A DNA stretch of 64,000 nt from Curtobacterium sp. MCSS17_015 (GCF_003234265.2 NZ_CP126256.1:806001-870000); one strand, 5' to 3'. Counted from the first letter of the stretch, positions 40,970 through 50,897 are shown. The notes: generated by a model from the letters alone, not told the origin. A program made the numbers and translations.

Positions 40970-42163
40970 GTGACTCTCGACCTGCTCTCGATCTACCAGG
41001 ACCTGCACGCCCACCCGGAGCTCGGGTTCCAGGAGCACCGGACCGCCGGTGTCATCGCCGACCGGCTGGCGGAGATCGGTGGCGTCACGGTGACGCCCGG
41101 GGTCGGTGGCACCGGGGTCGTCGGGGTGCTCGAGAACGGCGACGGCCCGGTCCTCTGGCTCCGCGCCGACATGGACGGTCTGCCCGTGCAGGAACGCACC
41201 GGACTGCCGTATGCCAGCACGTACCGCGGCACCGACGAGGACGGCAACGAGGGCCCGACGATGCACGCCTGCGGACACGACATGCACGTGACCTGGCTGC
41301 TCGGGGCCCTGGAGCGCCTCGTCGCCACCACCGGGGACTGGCGTGGCACGGTGGTGGCGGTGTTCCAGCCGGCGGAAGAGGTCATCTCCGGTGCACGGGC
41401 CATGATCGAGGACGGCCTCGTCGAGCGCTTCCCGGAGCCGACCGTCGTGCTCGGACAGCACTCCGCTCCGGCGCCGGTCGGGGTGGTCGCGGTCGGTGCC
41501 GGTGCCGTGATGGCGTCGAGCGACCGCTTCACGGTGACGTTCAACGGCCGTGGGGCGCACGGCTCGGCCCCCCAGGCGTCCCTCGACCCGATCGTCACCG
41601 CTGCGTCCGCCGTCGTCCGGCTGCAGACGATCGTGTCGCGCGAGGTCTCCCCGAGCGACGCCGGTGTCGTCACGGTCGGCTCGTTCCACGCCGGCACACG
41701 GCCGAACATCATCCCGGACACCGCCGTGATCGAGATCTCGACCCGAGCCCGCAACGAGGAGACCCGGGCGCGGATCATCGCGTCGATCGAGCGGATCGTC
41801 CGGGCCGAGAGCGAGGCCGGGGGACTGGCCGAGCCGACGATCGAGCGTGCGCCGGGAGCGGACGTCCTCGTCAACGACCCCGAGCAGGCCGCCGTCGTCC
41901 TGGCCGCCGTGCGCGCCGTCGTGCCGCACGCCGTCGACATGGAGTCGGGGCTGGCGATGGCGTCGGAGGACGTCGGACAGCTCGCCACCGCAGCCGGCGC
42001 CCCGATCGTGTACTGGTTCACCGGCATCACCGACCCCGAGCTGTTCCGCCGCGGTGCGGAGATCCCGAGCAACCACTCGCCGTTCTACGCACCGCAGGCG
42101 GAGACGTCGATCCCGGTCGGGGTCGACGCCCTCGTCGCGGCGGCCCGGGCCTACCTCTCCTGA
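40970..42163 (+). CDS. M20-family amidohydrolase
   Basis: A 397-residue zinc-dependent aminoacylase/carboxypeptidase-like amidohydrolase (peptidase M20D type, as in indole-3-acetyl-amino acid hydrolases and N-acyl-amino acid deacylases). It shows HAHPELGFQEHRTA, WLRADMDGLPVQE, the Cys-containing metal site MHACGHDMHVTWLLGA, FQPAEE, and NHSPFYAP near the C-terminus. The GTG start at 40970 is preceded by TACGGT ending 6 nt upstream with no ribosome binding site (leaderless pattern). Substrate unknown. It appears to be a single gene. Confidence 0.92.
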   Translation: MTLDLLSIYQDLHAHPELGFQEHRTAGVIADRLAEIGGVTVTPGVGGTGVVGVLENGDGPVLWLRADMDGLPVQERTGLPYASTYRGTDEDGNEGPTMHACGHDMHVTWLLGALERLVATTGDWRGTVVAVFQPAEEVISGARAMIEDGLVERFPEPTVVLGQHSAPAPVGVVAVGAGAVMASSDRFTVTFNGRGAHGSAPQASLDPIVTAASAVVRLQTIVSREVSPSDAGVVTVGSFHAGTRPNIIPDTAVIEISTRARNEETRARIIASIERIVRAESEAGGLAEPTIERAPGADVLVNDPEQAAVVLAAVRAVVPHAVDMESGLAMASEDVGQLATAAGAPIVYWFTGITDPELFRRGAEIPSNHSPFYAPQAETSIPVGVDALVAAARAYLS

Positions 42164-42230
42164 CGCCCGCCGAGGCGACTTCCCAGCGAACGCACCACGA
42201 GTGCGCCGTCCGGCCGGTTACGGTACCGGC

Positions 42231-42776
42231 ATGCGTCGCCCGATCCGCACCTCACTGACCGCCGCCGTCGCCGCCGGCATCGCACTCGCCGGTCTCAGCG
42301 GCTGCTCGTCGGACGCCGTGCGCCAGGCGACCGACCTCGGCTCCTCGGTCGCGTCGAGCGTGAGCGAGGGGGTCGACGGCATCGACGGAGCCGCGATCGA
42401 GCGGGGCATGGCGGACGTCGCGGGCGGGATCGACGGCGCGCTCGACACCGCCCTGCGCGGTGCGGACGTGACGAGCGACGGCCAGGTCCCCGACGGGTTC
42501 CCGTCGTCGGCCGTCCCGCTCGTCGACGGGAGCGTGCTCGGTGGTGGATCCGGCCCGGGAGGCTCTGGCTGGGTCGTGCAGGTCCGCACGGCCTCGGTCG
42601 ACGACTTCGCAGCCGCGGCCCAGCAGCTCGCGGACGCCGGGTTCACGGCGTCGGCGGAGCGGACCGACCGGTCGAGCGCGTTCGGGATGTTCCGGAGCGA
42701 GGACCACCGCGTCGTCCTGACGTTCTCGCAGGCGGACGGCGGCGCCACCGCGACGTACATCGTCACCTCGCGCTGA
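42231..42776 (+). CDS. Hypothetical lipoprotein
   Basis: A 181-residue exported lipoprotein: MRRPIRTSLTAAVAAGIALAGLSGC with acylated Cys25. A helical Ala/Gly/Asp-rich segment (~27-80) precedes a compact beta-rich domain (SGWVVQVRTASVDDFAAAAQQLADAGFTAS... RSEDHRVVLTFSQADGGATATYIVTSR). No family is recognised. TACGGT ends 6 nt before the ATG, so a leaderless transcript is likely. It lies between the M20 gene and the MshB-like gene but has its own promoter. Confidence 0.83.
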   Translation: MRRPIRTSLTAAVAAGIALAGLSGCSSDAVRQATDLGSSVASSVSEGVDGIDGAAIERGMADVAGGIDGALDTALRGADVTSDGQVPDGFPSSAVPLVDGSVLGGGSGPGGSGWVVQVRTASVDDFAAAAQQLADAGFTASAERTDRSSAFGMFRSEDHRVVLTFSQADGGATATYIVTSR

Positions 42777-42835
42777 CGCCGGGTCTGGGCGGCCGACACC
42801 GGGCTCCCGGACCGCTTCCCGTACGCTTGCAGGCG

Positions 42836-44062
42836 ATGTCCACGGCACCGACCACGCGCCCCGAACGCGTCCTCTTCGTCCACGCGCACCCCGACGACGA
42901 GACGCTGTCGTCCGGCGGCACGATCGCGACCCTGCTCGAGCTCGGCGCCCACGTCACGGTCCTCACCGCCACCCGGGGGGAGCGCGGCGAGATGCTCACC
43001 GCGGAACTCGCACCGCTCGCCGGGGACGGCCGGCGCGTCGCGGCCCACCGTGAGACCGAGATCGCGGCGGCGCTCGCGGCCCTCGGCGGCCCGGCGCACC
43101 TGTGGCTCGGCGGCCCGGGTGCCCGGCCGACGGACCTGCCCGAGCGTCGCTACACCGACTCGGGCATGCAGTGGGGCCCGGACGGCCGCGCCACGGCCGC
43201 GGGTGACGCCCCCGCGGACTCCCTGACCCGGGCGGACCTCGGCGAGGTCGTCGACGACATCCGTGCGGCGATCCGGTCGACGGGTGCCGACGCGGTGGTG
43301 AGCTACGCGGACGACGGCGGCTACGGACACCCGGACCACCTCCGCGTGCACGCTGCCGCCCGGTACGCGGCCCGGGCGGAGGAGGTCGCGTTCTCGATGA
43401 TCGTCGACGCGGACTCCGGGCTCGCGGACGCCACGGTCGACGTCCTCCCGGTCCGCGGCAAGGTCCGAGCCGCGCTCGAGCAGTACCGGAGCCAGATCAC
43501 GGTCGACCCCGCCGACCCGTCCGAGCCCGGCAGGTTGTCCTACGTGATGCCACACGGCGTGCGCCAGGCCGTACCGGCGCAGGAGGGCTTCCGCCACGAC
43601 CAGGCCCCCGTCCCGACGGCACCGCAGACCTTCGTCGAGATGTCCGGCCCCGGTCGGGCTGCCGCCGTCGTCGTCACCGCGGCGGTCGGGCTGCTCGTCG
43701 GCGGCCTCGGCACGATCACGCACCAGCAGACCGTCGCGCTCGGGTCGTGGAGCGCCGCACCGATCGGCATGGTCCTCACCGCGCTCATCGTCATCGGGGT
43801 CGTGGTGGGCGTCCGCTTGTTGTACCGGTCGCGTCTGCTCGTCGCGGCCGTGGGCATCGGGATCATCCTCGCCACCCAGGTGCTCGTGGCCGTCGCCGGA
43901 TCGAGCTCGCCGCTCGTGCTCGCGAACACCGCCGGGTACGTCTGGACCTTCGGGCCGGCGGTCGTCGCGATGCTCGTGCTGGCCTGGCCGGACCTCTCCG
44001 GGCTCCGGGTCCGTCCCGCGCCGGAGGCCGCCCGGTCCGAGGTCGCAGCCCCGCACGGGTAG
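42836..44062 (+). CDS. MshB-like PIG-L deacetylase fused to a membrane domain
   Basis: A 408-residue protein with an N-terminal LmbE/PIG-L deacetylase domain: AHPDDETLSSGG (His18, Asp20/Asp21) and GGYGHPDHLRVH (His165, Asp167, His168), the zinc ligands and MshB-like signature. MshB removes acetyl from GlcNAc-inositol in mycothiol biosynthesis. From residue ~280 the protein continues into about four hydrophobic segments (AAAVVVTAAVGLLVGGL, IGMVLTALIVIGVVVGV, LLVAAVGIGIILATQVLVAVA, PAVVAMLVLAW), which classical MshB lacks. TACGCT ends 8 nt before ATG 42836. Mycothiol is plausible but not certain as the pathway. Confidence 0.83.
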   Translation: MSTAPTTRPERVLFVHAHPDDETLSSGGTIATLLELGAHVTVLTATRGERGEMLTAELAPLAGDGRRVAAHRETEIAAALAALGGPAHLWLGGPGARPTDLPERRYTDSGMQWGPDGRATAAGDAPADSLTRADLGEVVDDIRAAIRSTGADAVVSYADDGGYGHPDHLRVHAAARYAARAEEVAFSMIVDADSGLADATVDVLPVRGKVRAALEQYRSQITVDPADPSEPGRLSYVMPHGVRQAVPAQEGFRHDQAPVPTAPQTFVEMSGPGRAAAVVVTAAVGLLVGGLGTITHQQTVALGSWSAAPIGMVLTALIVIGVVVGVRLLYRSRLLVAAVGIGIILATQVLVAVAGSSSPLVLANTAGYVWTFGPAVVAMLVLAWPDLSGLRVRPAPEAARSEVAAPHG

Positions 44063-44100
44063 ACTCGCAGTCGCTCAACCCCGGAAGGGAGCACCCGCTC

Positions 44101-44415
44101 GTGACCTACGTGATCGCTCAGCCCTGTGTCGACGTGAAGGACCGTGCGTGCATCGACGAATGCCCCGTGGACTGCATCTACGAGGGTGACCGGTCGCTCT
44201 ACATCCACCCCGACGAATGCGTCGACTGCGGTGCGTGTGAGCCGGTCTGCCCGGTCGAGGCCATTTACTACGAGGACGACCTCCCCGAGGAGTGGGCCGA
44301 CTACTACAAGGCGAACGTCGAGTTCTTCTCCGAGATCGGGTCGCCCGGCGGTGCCGCCAAGGTCGGCGTGATCCACGCGGACCACCCGGTCGTCATGGCC
44401 CAGCCCCGGGCCTGA
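44101..44415 (+). CDS. fdxA: 7Fe ferredoxin (FdxA type)
   Basis: A 104-residue ferredoxin of the mycobacterial FdxC/Streptomyces 7Fe type, carrying one [3Fe-4S] and one [4Fe-4S] cluster. Cys residues are in QPCVDVKDRACIDECPVDC and DECVDCGACEPVCPVEA. The GTG at 44101 has GGAAGGGAG ~11 nt upstream; a -10 TAGACT overlaps the stop of the preceding gene (44060-44065). It ends 5 nt before dapC, an order conserved in actinobacteria. It carries electrons for an unknown redox partner. Confidence 0.95.
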   Translation: MTYVIAQPCVDVKDRACIDECPVDCIYEGDRSLYIHPDECVDCGACEPVCPVEAIYYEDDLPEEWADYYKANVEFFSEIGSPGGAAKVGVIHADHPVVMAQPRA

Positions 44416-44420
44416 CGCCC

Positions 44421-45539
44421 GTGGCGCTCGACCTGCCCGACTTCCCCTGGGACCAGCTCGCTCCGTACAAGCAGCGGGCGACGGCGTACGAGGGCGGGAT
44501 CGTCGACCTCAGTGTCGGTTCGCCGGTCGACCCGACGCCCGACGTCGTCCGTCGCGCGCTGGCCGAGGCGACCGACGCCCACGCCTACCCGCAGGTCGCC
44601 GGCACCCCGGCCCTGCGCGAGGCCATCGCCGCCTGGTACGGCCGACGTCAGGGCGTGCAGCTCACCGCCGACCACGTCCTGCCGACCATCGGCTCGAAGG
44701 AGTTCATCGCCGGCCTCGCGCTCTGGCTGGGGCTCGGCCCGGGGGACACCGTCGTCTTCCCCGAGGCCGCGTACCCGACCTACGAGCTGGGCGCCGCACT
44801 CGTGCGCGCCGAGGCCCTCGCGGCCGACGACCCGGCGTCGTGGCCGACGAGCACGAAGCTCGTCTGGCTGAACTCCCCGGGCAACCCCGACGGGCGCGTC
44901 CTCTCGGTCGAGCAGCTCCGTGCCGCCGTCGAGCGCGCGCGGGAGCTCGGTGCCGTCATCGTCGGCGACGAGTGCTACGCCGAGCTCGGCTGGGACGCCC
45001 CCCACCACACCACGCCCACCCCGACGATCCTCGACGCCCGCGTGGTGGGCGACTCGTTCGACGGTGTCCTCAGCGTGTACTCGCTCTCGAAGCAGTCGAA
45101 CCTCGCCGGGTACCGGGCGGCCTTCGTCGCCGGTGACCCCCGACTCCTCGCAGACGTGCTCGCGATCCGCAAGCACACCGGCATGATGCCGCCACTGCCC
45201 GTGCAGCAGGCGATGGTCGTCGCGCTCGAGGACCAGACCCACGTGCAGCAGCAGAAGGCCCGGTACCGCAACCGGCGCACCGTGCTCAGGACGGCACTGG
45301 AGCGAGCGGGGTTCCGCATCGACGCCAGCGGCGCCGGCCTGTACCTGTGGGCGACCCGCGACGAGCCCGCCCTCGACACCGTCGCGTGGCTCGCCGACCG
45401 CGGCATCCTCGTCGCTCCGGGGACGTTCTACGGTGCCGCCGGAGCGCGGCACGTCCGCGTCGCCCTGACGGCGACGGACGACCGGATCGCGGCGGCCGCC
45501 CAGCGACTCGCCAGCGCAGGGCGCGTGACGGGCGGCTGA
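44421..45539 (+). CDS. dapC: Succinyldiaminopimelate transaminase
   Basis: A 372-residue class I aminotransferase, PLP-dependent, with Lys224 in YSLSKQSNLAGYR, WLNSPGNPDGRVL and DECYAELGW. Position directly after fdxA and near dapD and dapE identifies it as the actinobacterial DapC, which aminates N-succinyl-2-amino-6-oxopimelate in the succinylase branch of diaminopimelate/lysine synthesis. The GTG start follows the ferredoxin stop by 5 nt, so the two are one operon. Confidence 0.93.
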   Translation: MALDLPDFPWDQLAPYKQRATAYEGGIVDLSVGSPVDPTPDVVRRALAEATDAHAYPQVAGTPALREAIAAWYGRRQGVQLTADHVLPTIGSKEFIAGLALWLGLGPGDTVVFPEAAYPTYELGAALVRAEALAADDPASWPTSTKLVWLNSPGNPDGRVLSVEQLRAAVERARELGAVIVGDECYAELGWDAPHHTTPTPTILDARVVGDSFDGVLSVYSLSKQSNLAGYRAAFVAGDPRLLADVLAIRKHTGMMPPLPVQQAMVVALEDQTHVQQQKARYRNRRTVLRTALERAGFRIDASGAGLYLWATRDEPALDTVAWLADRGILVAPGTFYGAAGARHVRVALTATDDRIAAAAQRLASAGRVTGG

Positions 45540-45656
45540 CGGGCCTCCAGACCGACTCCACCCACCGACCCGGCGTCCGCGCAACCGTGGTTCCACACCA
45601 ACCGACGGTCTCCGGGCTGTACCGGATCGACAGTCGCCGCCGTTAGGCTGTCCAGC

Positions 45657-47015
45657 GTGACTGACACTGCCAACGACGCTCAGAAGACGGCCACACCGCC
45701 CACGACGCCCGTCCCCGTGAGCCCCGGCGCCGGACAGGCGACCGAGACGGCCACGCTGACGTACCCGGGCGGGCAGGCGGAGTTCCCGATCCTGCCGAGC
45801 GTCGACGGCGCCTCGACCGTGGACATCTCCACGTTCAAGAAGCAGACCGGGATGAACACGCTCGACTACGGCTTCGTGAACACCGGCTCGACGAAGAGCG
45901 CCATCACGTACATCGATGGCGACCAGGGCATCCTGCGGTACCGCGGCTACCCGATCGACCAGGTCGCCTCGAACTGCACCTTCCTCGAGGTCGCCTGGCT
46001 TCTGATCTACGGCGAACTGCCGACGCCCACCGAACTCGAGGCGTTCGACAGCAGGATCCGGCGGCACACGCTGCTGCACGAGGACCTCCGCCGGCTGTTC
46101 GACGCGCTCCCGCACTCGGCGCACCCGATGTCCGTCCTGTCCAGCGCGGTCAGCGCCCTGTCGACGTACTACGAGGACGACATGGACGTCGACGACCCCG
46201 AGAAGGTCGAGCTGCAGACCGTCCGGCTCCTCGCCAAGCTGCCGGTCATCGCCGCGTACGCCCACAAGAAGGCCATCGGGCAGGCGTTCCTGTACCCGGA
46301 CAACTCGCTGTCCTTCGTCGACAACTTCCTCCGGCTCAACTTCGGCACCATGGCCGAGCCGTACGAGCCGAACCCGGTGCTCTCGAAGGCGCTCGACCGG
46401 CTGCTCATCCTGCACGAGGACCACGAGCAGAACGCCTCGACCGCCACGGTGCGCCTGGTGGGGTCGACGAAGGCGAACATGTTCGCGTCGATCTCCGCGG
46501 GCATCAACGCGCTCTACGGGCCGCTGCACGGCGGTGCGAACGAGGCCGTGCTCGAGATGCTCCAGCAGATCAAGGACTCCGGCGAGCCCGTCACCCGCTT
46601 CGTCGAGCGCGTGAAGAACAAGGAGCGCGGGGTCAAGCTCATGGGCTTCGGACACCGCGTGTACAAGAACTACGACCCGCGCGCGAAGCTCGTCAAGGAG
46701 TCCGCCGACGAGGTGCTCGAGGCGCTCGGGGTGCAGGACGACCTGCTCGACATCGCGAAGGAGCTCGAGCAGATCGCGCTCGAGGACGAGTACTTCGTCA
46801 GCCGCAAGCTCTACCCGAACGTCGACTTCTACACCGGCATCATCTACAAGGCGATGGGGTTCCCGCCGCGCATGTTCACGGTGCTGTTCGCCATCGGCCG
46901 CCTGCCGGGTTGGATCGCCCAGTGGCGCGAGCTCAACAACGACCCGCTCAACAAGATCGGGCGCCCGCAGCAGCTGTACGTGGGGCACCCGAAGCGGGAC
47001 CTGCCGCACCGCTGA
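45657..47015 (+). CDS. gltA: Citrate synthase
   Basis: A 452-residue type II (hexameric-type) citrate synthase that condenses acetyl-CoA and oxaloacetate at the entry of the TCA cycle. Catalytic His291 (GPLHGGANE), His333 (GFGHRVY) and Asp390 (YPNVDFYTG) are present. The N-terminal ~45 residues are Thr/Pro/Ala-rich and longer than usual. The start is a GTG 7 nt after TAGGCT (45644-45649) with no ribosome binding site: a leaderless gene. A further in-frame open stretch follows the stop. Confidence 0.96.
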   Translation: MTDTANDAQKTATPPTTPVPVSPGAGQATETATLTYPGGQAEFPILPSVDGASTVDISTFKKQTGMNTLDYGFVNTGSTKSAITYIDGDQGILRYRGYPIDQVASNCTFLEVAWLLIYGELPTPTELEAFDSRIRRHTLLHEDLRRLFDALPHSAHPMSVLSSAVSALSTYYEDDMDVDDPEKVELQTVRLLAKLPVIAAYAHKKAIGQAFLYPDNSLSFVDNFLRLNFGTMAEPYEPNPVLSKALDRLLILHEDHEQNASTATVRLVGSTKANMFASISAGINALYGPLHGGANEAVLEMLQQIKDSGEPVTRFVERVKNKERGVKLMGFGHRVYKNYDPRAKLVKESADEVLEALGVQDDLLDIAKELEQIALEDEYFVSRKLYPNVDFYTGIIYKAMGFPPRMFTVLFAIGRLPGWIAQWRELNNDPLNKIGRPQQLYVGHPKRDLPHR

Positions 47016-47174
47016 CACCCTGACGGGCTGACGCACGTCCTGCAGGAGGTCTCGCTCTCGCTCGCCGACTGGGTCAGCGCCCACCAGCACGAGATCGTGG
47101 ACCACCGTGAGCGGTTCGACGCCGTGCGCGAACAGGGAGCGAGCGGCGCCACGGACGCGTCGAGCACGCCCTAG
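47016..47174 (+). other. Coding-like 52-codon stretch after gltA, no standard start
   Basis: Directly after the gltA TGA and in the same frame, 52 codons are open to a TAG at 47172-47174: HPDGLTHVLQEVSLSLADWV... HEIVDHRERFDAVREQGASG... Forty-eight of 52 codons end in G or C, as in the real genes, and the peptide is plausible (helical, charged). There is no ATG, GTG or TTG until a GTG at 47097, which would leave 25 codons. It may be a small gene with a CTG start (47031), a readthrough extension of citrate synthase, or the end of a decayed gene. Its stop shares CTAG with the dapD stop. Confidence 0.45.
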
Positions 47175-48145
47175 GCGTGCAGCGCCGTGTTGAGCTGGAT
47201 CCCCTCGCCCTTCCGCTGCAGCGCCTCCACCGCACCCGTCAGGGAGTTGCGGCGGAACAGGACGTTCGGCGCGTCCGACAGCTCGGCGGCCTTGACGGTG
47301 CGTGGCGTGCCGTCCGGGTTCGGGGCGGCTCCGACCAGGACGACCTTCGTCCCCGCGGTGACGTACAGCCCCGCCTCGACCACCGAGTCGTCCCCGAGCG
47401 AGATGCCGAGGCCGGCGTTCGCCCCGAGGAGCGCGCGGGCGCCGAGTCGGACACGGTGCGTGCCGCCGCCGGACAGGGTGCCCATGATCGACGCGCCGCC
47501 GCCGATGTCGGTGCCGTCGCCGACGACGACGCCCTGCGAGACCCGGCCCTCGATCATCGCCTCACCGAGGGTGCCGGCGTTGAAGTTGACGAAGCCCTCG
47601 TGCATGACGGTGGTACCCGGGGCGAGGTGCGCTCCGAGCCGCACCCGGTTCGCGTCACCGATCCGGACCCGGTCCGGCACGACGTAGTCCACCAGCCGGG
47701 GGAACTTGTCGATCGCGTGCACGGCGATGCCGGCGCGCTGCAGGGCCGGGCGGAGGCGGGTGAGCGCTCCGGGGTGCACCGGGCCGGCGTTGGTCCAGGC
47801 GACGATCGGCAGGTGGCCGAACACGCCGTCGAGGGAGATCTCGTTCGGCCGCACGTGCAGGTGGCTGAGCAGGTGGAGGCGGAGGTAGGCGTCGGGCGTG
47901 CTCGTCGGAGCGTCGTCGATCACGATGTCGACGGTGACGACCTCGAGCCGGACCTCGCGGACGGGGTCCTCCCCGGCCGCGGCCTGCAGGCCGGCGGGCA
48001 CCGCTGCGTCCGCTGGGCGCTCGCCGAGGGACGTCGACGGGAACCAGGTGTCGAGGACCGTGCCGTCGGCGGCGATCGTCGCGAGGCCGTGGCCCCAAGC
48101 GGAGGTCGGGCGGGGGTCGGCGGTCGTGTCGGTCGAGTCGGTCAC
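47171..48145 (-). CDS. dapD: Tetrahydrodipicolinate N-succinyltransferase
   Basis: A 324-residue actinobacterial-type DapD. The C-terminal two thirds is a left-handed beta-helix acyltransferase (hexapeptide-like [61 protein letters not shown]), ending in the glycine-rich [14 protein letters not shown]. It transfers succinyl from succinyl-CoA in the DAP pathway. The GTG at 48145 is preceded on the coding strand by TACCCT ending 6 nt upstream (leaderless pattern). It is divergent from dapE. Confidence 0.95.
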   Translation of the reverse strand: MTDSTDTTADPRPTSAWGHGLATIAADGTVLDTWFPSTSLGERPADAAVPAGLQAAAGEDPVREVRLEVVTVDIVIDDAPTSTPDAYLRLHLLSHLHVRPNEISLDGVFGHLPIVAWTNAGPVHPGALTRLRPALQRAGIAVHAIDKFPRLVDYVVPDRVRIGDANRVRLGAHLAPGTTVMHEGFVNFNAGTLGEAMIEGRVSQGVVVGDGTDIGGGASIMGTLSGGGTHRVRLGARALLGANAGLGISLGDDSVVEAGLYVTAGTKVVLVGAAPNPDGTPRTVKAAELSDAPNVLFRRNSLTGAVEALQRKGEGIQLNTALHA

Positions 48146-48277
48146 GGCACCAGGGTACCGAGGTGCCGGACCGGACCTCCGGACCGGCCGGACGGACGCT
48201 GCGGGGCCGGACCGGGCCTCCCGAGCGGAGCGCCGCCGCGCCAGCGGGACGCCAGGGCTGCCGGATAAGGTGACCGC
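48146..48277. promoter_or_regulatory. Divergent dapD/dapE promoter region
   Basis: The 132-base gap has a -10-like hexamer at each edge: TACCCT for dapD (minus strand) and TAAGGT (48266-48271) for dapE, each ending 6 nt before the start codon. One copy of the dispersed motif CGGGCCTCCCG is in the middle (48213-48223). Both transcripts would be leaderless. Confidence 0.6.
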
Positions 48278-49360
48278 ATGCCGCAGCCGCTCGACCTCAG
48301 TGCCTCGTCCATCGACATCACCCGCGCGATCTGCGACATCGAATCGGTGTCCGGCAACGAGGGCGCGCTCGCCGACGGGATCGAAGCCGCCCTGGCCCCG
48401 CTCGACCACCTCGACGTGGTCCGCGACGGCGACGCGATCGTCGCCAGGACGCAGCTCGGTCGGGAGCGCCGGGTCGTGATCGCCGGGCACATCGACACCG
48501 TGCCGCTCAACGACAACCTGCCGACCGAGTTGCGCACCACCGAGGACGGCACCGAGATCCTCTGGGGTCGCGGGACGGTCGACATGAAGGCCGGCTGCGC
48601 GGTGCAGCTCAAGCTCGCGGTGGACCTCGTCGCCCCGAACGTCGACGTGACCTGGGTCTTCTACGACCACGAGGAGGTCAGCGACGCCCTGAACGGTCTC
48701 GGCCGCCTGGCGAGGACGCGTCCTGAACTCCTGGCCGGCGACTTCGCGATCCTCGGCGAGCCCTCGGGCGCACAGATCGAGGGCGGCTGCAACGGCAACC
48801 TCCGGGCCGAGATCCGCACCTCCGGCAAGCGTTCGCACAGTGCCCGGAGCTGGATCGGCGACAACGCCATCCACAAGACGGCCCCGATCCTGGCCACCCT
48901 CGCCGCCTACGAGCCCCGCACGGTCACGGTCGACGGACTCGAGTACCGCGAGGGCCTCAACGCCGTCGGGATCTCGGGCGGCATCGCCGGCAACGTCATC
49001 CCGGACGAGGCGATGGTGCACGTCAACTACCGGTTCGCCCCCTCCCGTTCCGCGGACGAGGCGGTCGAGCACATCCGCGAGCTCTTCGACGGCTACGACG
49101 TCACGATCGTCGACCTCGCCGCCGGTGCCCGCCCGGGCCTCGACGCACCGCTGGCGCAGCAGTTCGTCGCAGCCGTGGGCGGTCCCGCGCCGCGCCCGAA
49201 GTACGGCTGGACCGACGTCGCGCGGTTCTCGGCGCTCGGCGTCCCGGCCGTGAACTACGGCCCCGGCGAGCCCGTCTTCGCGCACCACGACGACGAGCAG
49301 GTCCCCGTCGCCCAGATCACGGCCGTCGAGGACGGGCTGCGGCGGTGGCTGACGGCGTGA
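48278..49360 (+). CDS. dapE: Succinyl-diaminopimelate desuccinylase
   Basis: A 360-residue M20A-type zinc hydrolase that removes succinate from N-succinyl-LL-diaminopimelate. Metal-site motifs are [24 protein letters not shown] and [27 protein letters not shown] is the dimer/substrate segment. Together with dapC and dapD nearby it gives three consecutive steps of the succinylase DAP pathway for lysine and peptidoglycan. TAAGGT ends 6 nt before the ATG. The stop overlaps the next start (GTGA). Confidence 0.95.
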   Translation: MPQPLDLSASSIDITRAICDIESVSGNEGALADGIEAALAPLDHLDVVRDGDAIVARTQLGRERRVVIAGHIDTVPLNDNLPTELRTTEDGTEILWGRGTVDMKAGCAVQLKLAVDLVAPNVDVTWVFYDHEEVSDALNGLGRLARTRPELLAGDFAILGEPSGAQIEGGCNGNLRAEIRTSGKRSHSARSWIGDNAIHKTAPILATLAAYEPRTVTVDGLEYREGLNAVGISGGIAGNVIPDEAMVHVNYRFAPSRSADEAVEHIRELFDGYDVTIVDLAAGARPGLDAPLAQQFVAAVGGPAPRPKYGWTDVARFSALGVPAVNYGPGEPVFAHHDDEQVPVAQITAVEDGLRRWLTA

Positions 49361-50604
49361 CCACCGCCTCATCGGCCGTGCCGCGTGCACGGTCGTCGCG
49401 AGCGGCGCCGACGTGGGTGGTCGTCCGGTGGCGGCTCGTGCCGTGGTGGTTGCGCATCACGGCGGTCTACGCGCTCTCGCGGGTCCTGACGACGGCGCTC
49501 ATGTCCGGCTTCGCGAGGATCCAGCCCGCCAACTCGTTCACGGTGCAGCACCCGACGTACCTGTCGTTCGCGTCAATCTGGGACGGCGCCTGGTACCGGG
49601 TCATCGCGGCGAGCGGGTACCCGTCGACGCTGCCGGTGGACGCCGCCGGACACGTGACGGAGAACGCATGGGCGTTCATGCCCGTGTACCCGTTCACGGT
49701 CCGCGCGTTGATGACCCTGACGGGCGCCTCGTTCGAGTTCGTCGCCGTGTGGGTCTCGTTGCTCGCCGGGTGGGGTGCCGCCCTGGTGTTCCGGCGGCTG
49801 ATGGGACGGTTCCTCGACCCGACGCGCGCGACCTTCGCCACGGTGCTGTTCTGTGTCGCGCCGGTCTCCGTGGTGTTCCAGGTCGCGTACGCCGAGGCGC
49901 TCGGCCTCCTGCTGCTCCTCGTCGCGCTGCTCCTGCTCGTGCAGCGGCGCTTCTGGGCGATGCTGCCCGTGGTGCTGCTGCTCGGCATGACCCGACCGAC
50001 CGGCCTGGCCTTCGCGCTCCTCATGGGCCTGTTCGTGCTCGTCGGGGTGCTCCGGCCGGCCTGGCTGCGGATGTCCGAGCGGCTGACCCTCCGCACCGCT
50101 CTCGCCCCGGCCGTGGTCGCGGTGGTGTCCGGACTCGTCGGCCTCGCCTGGCCCGCGATCGCGTGGGCGGCGACCGGGGTCCCGAAGGCGTACACCGACA
50201 CCGAGCTCGCCTGGCGGTCGTCTTACATCGGCTGGGGAGAACTCGTCCCGTTCACGCCGTGGGTGCAGGGCTTCGAGTGGTGGTTCCGGCAGCCGGCGGG
50301 CACGATCCTGCTCGTCGTGGTGCTCGTCGGGTTCGCGGCCGTGGTGTTCCAGCCGGCCGCCCGTCGCATCGGCCTCGAACTGCGGCTCTGGGGCGTGGCG
50401 TACCTGGTGTACCTGCTCGCGGTGTTCTTCCCGCAGTCGAGCACGTGGCGGATCCTGCTCCCGATCGCACCCCTGCTGGGCGTCGTGGCGTTGCCGCGAT
50501 CGCGGGTCTACCGTGTCGTCCTCGTGGTCCTCGCGGTCGTGTCGCAGTGGACCTGGCTGTACTTCTGTTGGTGGGTCGACGGGTACGACTGGACGCCACC
50601 GTGA
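49357..50604 (+). CDS. PIG-V-like membrane mannosyltransferase
   Basis: A ~415-residue polytopic protein with ~9 hydrophobic segments and the motifs of the GT-C/PIG-V family: a first loop [15 protein letters not shown], then [13 protein letters not shown], and PTGLAFALL. The family includes GPI mannosyltransferase II and bacterial polyprenyl-phosphate-mannose-using enzymes that elongate lipomannan or decorate proteins. GTG 49357 overlaps the dapE stop; a GTG at 49345 is also possible. The link to dapE is probably only transcriptional. Confidence 0.8.
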   Translation: MTTASSAVPRARSSRAAPTWVVVRWRLVPWWLRITAVYALSRVLTTALMSGFARIQPANSFTVQHPTYLSFASIWDGAWYRVIAASGYPSTLPVDAAGHVTENAWAFMPVYPFTVRALMTLTGASFEFVAVWVSLLAGWGAALVFRRLMGRFLDPTRATFATVLFCVAPVSVVFQVAYAEALGLLLLLVALLLLVQRRFWAMLPVVLLLGMTRPTGLAFALLMGLFVLVGVLRPAWLRMSERLTLRTALAPAVVAVVSGLVGLAWPAIAWAATGVPKAYTDTELAWRSSYIGWGELVPFTPWVQGFEWWFRQPAGTILLVVVLVGFAAVVFQPAARRIGLELRLWGVAYLVYLLAVFFPQSSTWRILLPIAPLLGVVALPRSRVYRVVLVVLAVVSQWTWLYFCWWVDGYDWTPP

Positions 50605-50710
50605 CCGTTCCGGGTGCCCGCCGCGGACACCCCCGAGCCGGGCGGTTTCGCAGTCGCGCCTGTCTACGGGATAATGGCCCCTGTTCGTACTGCACGAAAG
50701 GGGACATCTG

Positions 50711-50881
50711 ATGGCAGCGATGAAGCCGAGGACCGGCGACGGGCCGATGGAGGCTGTCAAGGAGGGTCGACTCATCATCGTGCGGGTTCCGCTCGAGGGT
50801 GGAGGCCGCCTGGTGGTCTCGGTCAACGACGCCGAGGCCAAGGAACTCCACGACGCACTGGCAGAGGTCGTCTCGGCCTAG
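50711..50881 (+). CDS. DUF3117 small protein
   Basis: A 56-residue protein, MAAMKPRTGDGPMEAVKEGR..., ending LHDALAEVVSA. This is the highly conserved actinobacterial DUF3117 family (Rv1211-like), single-copy and of unknown role. AAAGGGG is ~8 nt before the ATG, and GATAAT at 50671-50676 (within GGGATAATGG) is a probable -10, giving a short leader. A strong terminator follows within 20 nt, so it is expressed alone. Confidence 0.9.
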   Translation: MAAMKPRTGDGPMEAVKEGRLIIVRVPLEGGGRLVVSVNDAEAKELHDALAEVVSA

Positions 50882-50897
50882 TACGTCGACGCACCAC

